Below, in pieces: positions 14,548 through 26,500 of a DNA stretch of 64,000 nucleotides. The stretch is from Girardinichthys multiradiatus. Taxonomy: Eukaryota > Chordata > Actinopteri > Cyprinodontiformes > Goodeidae. Both the position numbers and the translations under genes were made by a program. The stretch covers positions 23,024,820 through 23,088,819 of the forward strand of contig NC_061798.1 in assembly GCF_021462225.1 (NCBI RefSeq), given 5' to 3'. The notes under the pieces were generated by a model. It searched no databases, was not told the DNA's origin, and worked only from the letters and a program-made list of their open reading frames with translations. The first letter of the stretch is position 1. Every line of letters begins with the position of its first letter.

Positions 14548-14578
<31 letters not shown>

Positions 14579-17500
14579 GTTACCTTGCCTGAAGGCTTCA
14601 GCATTCCTCTGCCACTCTTCCAAGGCAACACAACACGATATCAGTCTTTACTGACAGGTATCCACATGTCTACACCTGCCCAGCTCCTTCACTTCTACGT
14701 GCCTGTGGCCTAATCTGCCTTGTATTTATGTGTGTAGTTAAGGCATCATTGTCATCTGTTTTCAGCTTTCCAGCCAATGGTATCTTATTTGTGTTTTTTT
14801 AACTTTAAAAAATAATAAATCACATTTTTAAATGGGTATTAAGGACAAAAGTGTGCTGTCGGTTATTGTTCTTTGTTTCATCAGTGACTAATTTTCCATT
14901 TTTCATCTATTCGTACCACCATCAGAGTTCATCTTTTTTAAAGATCATTATCCACAATGCCCTTCAAAAGTATTCATTCCTCTTGAAGTTTTTTCATATC
15001 TTGTTTCTTTACAACCACAATCTTCAATGTTTCTTACTAGGATTTTATGTGATGGAGCAGAATCCTGTCCGAGGCTTCAGAAGATTTCAAATTCAGGCGG
15101 AGTTTTACCTTCAAGCAGGACAACGTCCCTAGTCACACAGCCAGAGCTATAACGGATTGGTTTAGATCAAAGCATATTCATGTGTTGAAAAGGCCCAGTC
15201 AAAGCCCAGACCGAAATCCAATTCAGAATATGTTCAAATGTGCAAAGCTGGTAGAGGAACACCACCCAAAGATTTTCGGCTGTAACGGCATTTAGAGGTG
15301 GTTCCACAAAGTATTTACCCAGGATGGCTGAATATTGATGCAGGTCAGCTTTAAATTTTTTATTTGTAACAAAAAAATAAAAACATAAAACAGTTAAAAT
15401 CCATTTATTTTCCTACCATCTAAAAACACGCAGTACTTTGTTTGGATTGGAAATCCCAATAAAATACTCCTCAGAAGGATAACGGATAACAAATTTGTTA
15501 GCAAATCACTGTATGTTTGGGTCACATGACTATTGTTTTTCACAAATGGGGCATTTGTTTGGGTTTCGCTCTGTTAATTTCACAACATTGCTTCTTTTTT
15601 TTTTTTTATGCCACTTTAAAGTATCTTGAGCTTCACTAAGCAAATGTGGCTGAAATAAAATGCAGTCTAAGTCTCTCCTTGCGCTTTTATGTCTCTGTTC
15701 CTCCCCGGTTTGCATGAAAACGGGCAGCCGCTCAGCTGTGTCACAGAAATGCAGTGTTTGGCTAAAAATACACATTTACCTCTAATTTCCTGGGGTTTTT
15801 TTTTATTTGTGTGAGGGAATGCCCTCATGTTCAATTTTCTTTTTTGTCTTTTAACAGAACGGCCGCATTGCTTGTGATGCAGACCTAGAGAGGCTGACGT
15901 TGAACGAGGGTTACATCAACGGGACGCATCATGTGAGAATCTCTGCATGGCTCACTTCAGACCTCTGCATAGAGCTGAAGATGGCAAACATTGCATTACT
16001 TTTTTTGTCAGTTGATTACTTTATTGGCTTTGGCAGAAGCACATGTTGTAGATTTTAAACATAAGTTCTACAATAGAGAAATTACGATATGATTTTAACA
16101 CACTGGAGACCTCATTTTCTGAACAGTTTCAGTTTCACCAAATACAATAAGTCACATTATAATGTTAAAAAATTATATGAAATATACTCTTTGTATTCTC
16201 ATAACCTGAAACGTTGGGACTAAATTTAACATCTGTGCCAAAACATTGTTTACATGTCCATGCAGTTCAGGATGGAGCCTGGTCAGATGGTGCATGAGAC
16301 CTTCACAGTGGAGGAACCTCAGGAGGCGCCCCCTGTTATCTCTGTGGAGATGAGCGACGATGGGACCACAAAGCGCACAGAAACCACAGTACGAACTAAA
16401 TGAGATGCCAAAATGATGTGCCAGCAGAGTGTGTTGTTTTAAAGTTCAAGTGCAACTCAATAAATTAGAATTTTATGACAAAGTTCATTTATTTCAGTAA
16501 CACTAGATGAAACACAGTATATAGGTTAATTTAACACAGACTGATGTTTTCTAGCATTTATTTCTGTGAATTTGTCACTCGCAGCTAATAAAAACATGAC
16601 ACTTAAGATAAGAATATTACATCAGACAAAATAAAATCAAAAAGTTCAGAGACAGGGACTTAATGAAAAGTATGTTTAATACCTGCTTAAAGGTTATTTT
16701 CAAAAGCTTTTTTTAATCTAGCAAATGGGAACACCTATTCTAATTTATTGAGATGTACCTGTATATCATTTTGTTTTGTTTCTGTTGTAGTTAAATTTAG
16801 ACAGGATTTTTATGTCGTTTTGAAATGTTTAAGAATGTATTTTCCAGTTTACTTAAAGTAATTATTGTTCAGAATTTTCTGATTAAGTTCGGTAAGGAAA
16901 CGCAAACAGAACCGACTTGAAGCAGGATCATCCGTACCTCTTGAACCTTTTCACATTGCAACAACAAGCTTACAGGTCCTTCTCAAAATATTAGCATATT
17001 GTGATAAAGTTCATTATTTTCCATAATGTCATGATGAAAATTTAACATTCATATATTTTAGATTCATTGCACAGTAACTGAAATATTTCAGGTCTTTTAT
17101 TGTCTTAATACGGATGATTTTGGCATACAGCTCATGAAAACCCAAAATTCCTATCTCACAAAATTAGCATATCATTAAAAGGGTCTCTAAACGAGCTATG
17201 AACCTAATCATCTGAATCAACAAGTTAACTCTAAACACCTGCAAAAGATTCCTGAGGCCTTTAAAACTCCCAGCCTGGTTCATCACTCAAAACCCCAATC
17301 ATGGGTAAGACTGCCGACCTGACTGCTGTCCAGAAGGCCACTATTGACACCCTCAAGCAAGAAGGTAAGACACAGAAAGAAATTTCTGAACGAATAGGCT
17401 GTTCCCAGAGTGCTGTATCAAGGCACCTCAGTGGGAAGTCTGTGGGAAGGAAAAAGTGTGGCAGAAAACGCTGCACAACGAGAAGAGGTGACCGGACCCT

Positions 17501-20500
17501 GAGGAAGATTGTGGAGAAGGGCCGATTCCAGACCTTGGGGGACCTGCGGAAGCAGTGGACTGAGTCTGGAGTAGAAACATCCAGAGCCACCGTGCACAGG
17601 CGTGTGCAGGAAATGGGCTACAGGTGCCGCATTCCCCAGGTCAAGCCACTTTTGAACCAGAAACAGCGGCAGAAGCACCTGACCTGGGCTACAGAGAAGC
17701 AGCACTGGACTGTTGCTCAGTGGTCCAAAGTACTTTTTTCGGATGAAAGCAAATTCTGCATGTCATTCGGAAATCAAGGTGCCAGAGTCTGGAGGAAGAC
17801 TGGGGAGAAGGAAATGCCAAAATGCCAGAAGTCCAGTGTCAAGTACCCACAGTCAGTGATGGTCTGGGGTGCCGTGTCAGCTGCTGGTGTTGGTCCACTG
17901 TGTTTTATTAAGGGCAGGGTCAATGCAGCTAGCTATCAGGAGATTTTGGAGCACTTCATGCTTCCATCTGCTGAAAAGCTTTATGGAGATGAAGATTTCA
18001 TTTTTCAGCACGACCTGGCACCTGTTCACAGTGCCAAAACCACTGGTAAATGGTTTACTGACCATGGTATCACTGTGCTCAATTGGCCTGCCAACTCTCC
18101 TGACCTGAACCCCATAGAGAATCTGTGGGACATTGTGAAGAGAACGTTGAGAGACTCAAGACCCAACACTCTGGATGAGCTAAAGGCCGCTATCGAAGCA
18201 TCCTGGGCCTCCATAAGACCTCAGCAGTGCCACAGGCTGATTGCCTCCATGCCACGCCGCATTGAAGCAGTTATTTCTGCAAAAGGATTCCCGACCAAGT
18301 ATTGAGTGCATAACTGTACATGATTATTTGAAGGTTGACGTTTTTTGTATTAAAAACACTTTTTTTTTATTGGTCGGATGAAATATGCTAATTTTGTGAG
18401 ATAGGAATTTTGGGTTTTCATGAGCTGTATGCCAAAATCATCCGTATTAAGACAATAAAAGACCTGAAATATTTCAGTTAGTGTGCAATGAATCTAAAAT
18501 ATATGAATGTTAAATTTTCATCATGACATTATGGAAAATAATGAACTTTATCACAATATGCTAATATTTTGAGAAGGACCTGTATGTTTTATGATTAACA
18601 CAAAGTACTTTTCTAATTGTGAGCTGGGAATGAAAGGATACATGGTTTTCAATTTGTTTGTTACTTAAAAATTCAAAACAGTGTAGTGTGCCTTAGTACT
18701 TGTGCTTTTTTACTCTGATTTCCTTAAATAAAACCCAGACAATCCACTTCCTTGAAAAGTCACCCAATTAGTAACTCAGTCTACCTGGATGTAATTTAAC
18801 CTCTGACCAAGCAACGCAGCAGACAGGTCAGACAGAAAGTTGTGGAGAAGTTTACAGCAAGTTGAGGTTATAAAGCGATATCCCAAGCTTGGAACATCTC
18901 ACAGAGCTATGTTCGGTCCATCCAAAAATCAAGAATGGCATAATGTGAATCTACCAAAACGTGGCCCACCACACAACCTCACAGGCCAGGCAAGGAGAGC
19001 ATTAATTAGAGAAGCAGCTAATTCTGGAGGAGCTGCAGAGATGCTAAGCTTGCGTGGGAAAATCTGTCATCGTAATAAGTGATGAGTGGTGAGAAAAAGG
19101 CTTTGAAAGAAAACCTTAAGAGTTCCTGATTACAATTTGCCACAAGCCCTGTAGGAGACACAGCAAACATAAAAGAAGGTGCTGTGGTCTGATGACCAAA
19201 ATGGAACCTTTTGGCCAACATGCAAAACACTATTTGTGGTAGAAAGCAACACTGCCTGTTACCCTGAACACAACGCCCCCATGGTGAAACACGGCAGCGG
19301 CAGCATTATGCTGTGGGAATGCTTTTCATCAGCAGATACAGAGCAGCTGGTCAGAGTTGATGGAAAGATTAATGGCACGAAGCACAGAGCAATCCGTTAT
19401 AAAATGTGAGAAGGTTTAAAGGTAAATACTGTTGCAAGGCAATGTGTGTTAATGAAACAGTAAAGCACTGAGAGGTGCTGAAGTAATGCAAAGGTTTACT
19501 AATGCCATTGTCAAGCCAGTGCAACACTGAGCTTTGGTGGCCTTTTCTGTGTAATTTACGTTCATGGCGATCATAAATACTTCATGCTCGCTTTTTTCCC
19601 TTCTAGGTGAAAAAAGTAGTAAAGACCACCACTACTCGCACGGTCATCCCATCTGTGTCGGACACTCTGTCTGTGGATGGAGGCGGTTCTGTTGTCGGAG
19701 GATACACCCCGCCCATGATGTACAGGCACGGGCCGGGAGGCGCGGTGCCCATGGAGTACCCCACCCACACTGTGCCCCGCAATTACCACTACGGACCTAC
19801 AGGGGGCTACGACGACTACCGTGGAGGACCTCCGTCTGAGACATACCCAAGCCTTAGCAGGGGTGTTCGGATGGACGATCGCTACAGGTAACGTGTTTTT
19901 GCTAAAATCTGAATTGCTCGTTCACGGATGCAGCCGTTATATTTTGATCTTGACGCATTCAAATGGTTAAATACATTTTGGTTTAAATTTCTCTCCCTTG
20001 TTTCCCGTTTAACCACCACCTCTTTTTTTTTTTTTTTCTTCATATCAGACCGGTCCATCCAGATGGTTACAGAACTCTGGATCCCAACTACAGAGCCCAC
20101 AACAGGAACCAGTTGGACCCATATGCTGCCCAGCCACAAGTCTGTTCAACAATCATTGCATCATTTGCTTTAGGGTTTTAACCAAATGTCACTCTGGCAT
20201 GTTGCTCTTTCAGGTTTCACATGCTACATTAATAGTTATGATGTGCTTGCCAACTAATGTGTGCCAAAGTTTACTGGAATAACTAGTCTGCAGCCACTGT
20301 TATACTTAATCCCACTTCTTTGGTCTCCTCACAGGTTGGGCGACTGGGAAGTGCAATGGAGCTATCTGCCATTCCTCGGTTCGTCCCAGAGCCCTACGGG
20401 CTGGAGGATGATCAGCGCAGCATCGGCTACGATGAGCCGGACTACGGCATGGCACATCCATTGCACTACAGCACTGTGCCTCGTAACCACGCTTTCCAGC

Positions 20501-23500
20501 ATGGCCCCCCGCCACGCAGGACTGGGTGAGTATGTTTATAGGTTGGTCTGAAGCAGGAAAAAATCTGGTTTCTCCCATTTTCTCTGTCATAGCTTTAACA
20601 ACAAGCTTATTCGTCCTCTGCAGGAGTTATGAAGGTGCTTTAGATGGTGACCTTAGTGGTGGGGATCTTTACTATTTTGCTGGAGGGGCTCCACTGGCCC
20701 AGGGGGAGAGGGGAAGCGTGGCTTCGCTGGACACTCTAAGGAAAGGACCACCCACTGGTGGATGGCGTCAGCCAGAGCTATCAGAGGTCATCGCCATGCT
20801 TAACTACAGACTGGACCCAGTCAGGAGCAATGCAGCGGCGTACCTGCAGCATCTCACCTTCAGGAACGACGCAGTAAGATGTCTTCTCATTTAAAACTTG
20901 CGTGAGGTGCTACATGCAGCAATGTTTAATGCTTAAAATTATTATTGAAGCATTTTAAAAAGGCAGATAGTTACTCACAATGAGTCTATGGAAAAATCTA
21001 GACACTGGATCAGCTCATCTGTCTGATCAGAACTGTAAAAAAAACAAAAAACTGACTTGTTTTAGATTTATTGGTGTTTCTACAGTTTAACACCAAACCT
21101 TGTGAGCACTCTGTCCGATCTCCGGTTTTGTTACACTTAGACATGCTGATGTTGAGCCTTGCTGATCTTGATTTTTATAAACCATAACACAAGTTGATAT
21201 ATGTAGCTCTTTATCTTGACCCTGAGATTGCCTTAAGATACAACTTGTACTGAAAAACTAACTGGGAATCTTGTTCACTCTGTAACAGCCTCCACAGAGC
21301 GAGTGTTGTCACTGTGATCTTATAGCACTTAGCTATGATTTGTTCACTAATTAATAAAAGTTTTTTTTATCCAGAGCTCGAGCTTCGTGCCTTATCGTGG
21401 TTTTATTTCTGTTGCCCCTTTTCACCAAATTGTTGCACTTATGTGCCTTAACGTCCTCCAAGTGGTGGAAACTTGAACCATGATTAAAAACTCACACATA
21501 AGTAACATGAATCCATTTGATTTGCAGGTGAAGTCTAAAGTCCGCCGTCTGAAGGGCATTCCTGCCCTGGTGTCTATGCTGGAGAACCCTAACAGAGAGG
21601 TCAGTGTGGCATTTTCTTCTCATGGTCTCTGTTCTTTATGTCTGAGCTAAGTGGAGCCAAAATGGATGCCTAAAAGGCTTTCATTACGCTGATTTTACTC
21701 TTCAAAATGAATGTCGCAAAATATTTATAATGTCTTAGGTGGTCTGTTTATTTGGTGTTTTTCATATACTGAAGAAAATATGTCGGGGGGGGGGGGGTCT
21801 GCAAGTGGCAGAGGGAACGTGAATTTTTTTGTTTCATGAGGAACAAATGTCTCAGTATAAATGTGTTTAAACATATGCCTACTTGCAAAGTTCTGCTAAT
21901 GTACTCGTACTTGTCGTCTTCCGCTTTATCCGGGACCGGGTCGCGGGGGCAGCAGACTCAGCCGAGACGCCCAGACGTCCCTCTCTCCAGACACCTCCTC
22001 CAGTTCCTCCAGGGGGAGCCCAAGGCGTTCCCAGGCCAGCCGAGAGACATAGTCCCTCCAGCGTGTCCTGGGTCGTCCCCTGGGCCTCCTCCCGGTGGGA
22101 CGTGCCTGGAACACCTCCCGAGGAAGGCGTCCAGGAGTCATCCGGTATAGATGCCCGAGCCACCTCAACTGGCTCCTCACGATGTGGAGGAGCAGTGGCT
22201 CTACTTCGAGCCTCTCCCGGATGGCCGAGCTCCTCACCCTATCTCTAAGGGAGTGCCCGGCCACCCTACGGAGGAAGCTCATTTCAGCCGCTTGTATCCG
22301 GGATCTCGTTCTTTCGGTCATGACCCAAAGTTCATGGCCATAGGTGAGGGTAGGAACGTAGACCGACCAGTAAATTGAGAGCTTTGCTTTTCGGCTCAGC
22401 TCTCTCTTCACCACAACTGACTGGCACAGTGCCCCCATTACTGTGGCAGCCGCACCGATCTGTCTGTCGATCTCTCGCCCCATTTTTCCCTCACTCGTGA
22501 ACAAGACCCCGAGATTACTTAAACTCCTCGACTTGAGGCAGGATCTCCCCACCTGAAGAGGACAAGCCACCCTTTTCCGGTCGAGTACCATGGCCTCGGA
22601 CTTGGAGGAGCTGATCCTCATCCCAGCCGCTTCACACTCGGCAGCGAACTGCACCAGTGCATGCTGTAGGTCTTGGCTAGAGGGGGCCAGCAGGACCACG
22701 TCATCTGCAAAAAGAAGAGACGAAATCCTCTGGTCCCCAAACCAGACCCCTTCCAGCCCTTGGCTGCGTCTAGAAATCCTGTCCATAAAAGTTATGAACA
22801 GGACCGGTGACAAAGGGCAGCCCTGCCAGAGTCCAACATGCACCGGGAACAGGTCCGACTTAGTGCCGGCAATGCGGACCAAACTCCTGCTCCGCTCGTA
22901 CAGGGACCGGATGGCCCCTAATAAAGGGCCCCCGATTCCATACTCCTGGAGCACCCCCACAGGGCATCACGAGGGACACAGTTGAATGCTTTCTCCAGGT
23001 CCACAAAACACATGTGGACAGGTTGGGCAAACTCCCATGAACCCTCGAGTACCCTGTAGAGCTGGTCCAGTGTTCCACGGCCAAGACGAAAACATCACTG
23101 CTCTTCCTGAAGCCGAGGTTCGACTATTGGCCACACTCTCCTCTCCAATACCCTGGCGTAGGTCTTACCGGGGAGGCTGAGGAGTGTGATCCCCCTGTAG
23201 TTGGAACACACCATCTGGTCACCCTTCTTATGAAGGGGGACCACCACCCCAGTCTGCCAATCCAAAGGCACTGTCCCCGACCGCCACGCAATGTTGAAGA
23301 GACGTGTCAACCATGACAGCCCCACAACATCCAAAGACTTGAGGTTCTCAGGGCAGATTTCATCCAACCCTGAAGCCTTGCCACCGCAAAGCTTTTTAAC
23401 CACCTCAGTGACTCCAGCCTGGGTGATGAAAGAGTCCAACCCCGAGTCCCCAGCCTCTGTTTCCACCAGGGAATTTGTGATGGCAGGATTGAGGAGATCC

Positions 23501-26500
23501 TCGAAGTACTCCTTCCACCGCCTGATAATGACCCCAGTCGAGGTCAGCAGTTCCCCATCCCCACTGTAAACAGTGTTGGCGAAGCACTGCTTCCCCCTCC
23601 TGAGGCGCCGGACGGTTTGCCAGAATCGCTTCGGGCCAACCGGTAGTCCTTCTCCATGGCCTCACCAAACTCCTCCCAGGTCCACGTTTTTGCCTCTGCC
23701 ACCGCCGGGGCCGCGGCACACCTGGCCTCACGGTACCTATCAGCTGCCTCTGGAGTCCCACAAGCCAACCACAGCCGATGGAACTCCTTCTTCAGCTTGA
23801 CACCATCCCTTACTGCCGGTGTCCACCACCGGGTTCTGGGATTGCCGCCGCGACAGGCACCGCAGACCTTACGGCTGCAGCTACGGGCAGCAGCATCGAC
23901 AATAGATGTGGAGAACATGGTCCACTCGGTCTCTATGTCTCCAACATCCCTCGGAATCTGGTCAAAGCTCTCCCGGAGGTGAGAGTTGAATACATCCCCG
24001 GCCGAGGGCTCCGCCAGGCGTTCCCAGCAGACCCTCACTATGCGCTTGGGCCTGCCAAGTCTGTCCGGCTTTCTCCTCCCCCAGCTGATCCAACTCACAA
24101 CCAGGTGATGATCAGTGGACAGCTCAGCCCCTCACTTCAACCGAGTGTCCAAAACATGCGGCCAAAGGTCTGATGATACGACAACAAAGTCGATCATTGA
24201 CCTCCTGCCTAGGGTGTCCTGGTGCCAAGTGCACTGATGGACACCCTTATGTTTGAACATGGTGTTCGTTATGGACAATCCGTGACTAGCACAGAAGTCC
24301 AATAACAAAACACCACTCGGATTCAGATCGGGGAGGCCATTCCTCCCGATCACGCCTCTCCTGGTGTCACTGTCGTTTCCCACGTGGGCGTTGGAAGTCC
24401 CCCAGCAGAATAATGGAGTCCCCAGGAAGGGCACTATCCAGCACCCCCGACAGGGACGCCAAGAAGGCCGGGTACTCCGCACTACTACTCGGCCCGTAGG
24501 CTGAAATGATAGTCAGAGACCTCTCCCCAACCCGAAGGCGCAGGGATGCGACCCTCTCATCCACTGGGGTAAACCCCAACACGAGACAGCTGAGCTGGGG
24601 GGCAACAAGCAAACCCACCCCAGCCCGCCTCCTCTCCCCGTGGGCCACTCCAGAGTAGAAGAGAATCCAGCTCCTCTTGAGGAGATGGGTTCCAGAGCCC
24701 ACGCTATGCGTTGAGGCGAGCCCGACTATTTCTAGTCTATCTCTCGACCTCTCGCACCAGCTCAGGTTCCTACCTCCCCAGCGAGGTGACATTCCACGTC
24801 CCTAGAGCCAGCCTAAGCATCCGGGCATCAGGCCGCCGAGGTCTCCACCTTCGTCCACCGCCCAATCCTCTTTGCACCGGTCCCTCACGGTTCCCCCTGC
24901 AGGTGGTGGGCCCACTGGGGGATGGTCTCGCGTCTCTCGTTCAGGCTTGGCCCGGCTGGGTCCCGCGAGGAGCAACCCAGCTACCAGGCGCTCTCCGACG
25001 AGTCCCGACCCCGGCTCCGACGTACCGGGCGACGTCACGTGCCTCAATTTTGTAGTCATCATGAGGGGTTCTTGAATGTTTGTTTGTTTGTTTGTTTAAA
25101 TGAACCTCGGGGTACTGTACAGTTCGTCTCCAAAACAAAGAATATGAGGTCTGATAACCTTGTAATCAGGTTTGTTTTTGGGAAATTGATGAAATTGTGT
25201 CCATATTAGCTGTGTGTGGCAGGAGCTGTAGCAGCTCTAACCAAAGGTGCACTGGTATGGACCAATGGGGGTTCATAAGCCCACATTTCTGTGCAGCTAA
25301 AGTGAGAAAGAAGCATATTGTTCAGTATAACTCTAGGTTACTACATTCTGGTTCCTTCAGTTGTGAGAAATTGTTGATGGAAAATAAATGTTTACTTGGT
25401 GTGACACTGAGTAATCACTAATAACTCATAAAGCTGTCCCGGGTCTGTGTAACAGGTTCACTATGCAGCGTGTGGAGCACTAAAGAACATTTCTTTTGGC
25501 AAAGATGCAGACAATAAAATTGCCATCAAGAATTGCGATGGAGTTCCTGCGCTGATCCGGCTGCTGAGGAAGACGCGCGATCAGGACCTCACAGACATCA
25601 TCACAGGTCGGACATGGATGCATAGAGAAGCACTGCGAGAACAGCTTCATGTGTTTTGAACATCTGGGCTGTGCTGTTGTCTCGGTTTCTTTAATCATTT
25701 ATTCATTTTTGAAGCTGGTTTGCAATGCGCACTAAAGCTTTAAGTTTGCTAGATCAATTATCGATGGAAAGCAGAACAAGACAGCAATATTTCCCCGACA
25801 CCCCTGGCAGCCAATCAGATTCTCCTCTTTCTGAAATTTGAGCATGATTTTGCAGTTTTACTTTATACCCGGGGATTTAAAAGCTTTTTGCAGAAAACAT
25901 AATGCATTTCAAGCCCATCGAATCCATTATGTTCTTCTCACAACTTCCTTACGTTATCAGTCTGATCAAATGACTGAGAAGTGTCTGTGATGACAAAAGG
26001 GTAAATGAACTGAACTTATATACCGCCTTTTCAGACATACAGACTGCTCAAAGCACTTTACAGTAGAGCCACATGCACCCAATCGCACCCCTTACACGCC
26101 TACACATCCATACACTGATGTGCAGATCGGTAGACGTCTTGTGTAAATTGACCAAAAGGTGAGGGGTGAAATCCCTTTTTTGAGATTCTGAACATGCTAA
26201 AGACAAGGAAACTTTTTAAGATAATACACACTTTATACACACTTTTCATTTTAAAATACGCAGTAGAAATTGTTGTTTCTCCGTAGGTTTTCCATTTGTT
26301 ACAACATTCATTTAACAGATAATTTGCTACTGTAATTGACACATTTGAGTTAAAAACTGATTGACTCAGGAAACAGGTATGGAAAAACTGAAATCCTCAT
26401 TCCCACTGAAACCCATCCTACATGTGAAAGTCATATTTAGTAAACATTTCAGTGGCCTAGAAAATCATCTTCTTCCTGTTTTTCTTCAGTTCTGGTTTTT

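Larger units (their letters stand above)
11010..15857 (+). other. ctnnd1: ctnnd1 intron after coding exon 1
   Basis: Holds the minus-strand Tc1 copy (12422-14031), a (TG)n tract (14548-14580) and a Tc1-like fragment (about 14955-15310). The remainder (11010-12420, 14034-14540, 15310-15857) shows no recognisable feature beyond short T-runs. Confidence 0.8.

Noticed and set aside
22590..22985. A 131-codon + strand frame and others opposite Rex3
   Set aside because: They are shadows of the minus-strand reverse transcriptase.
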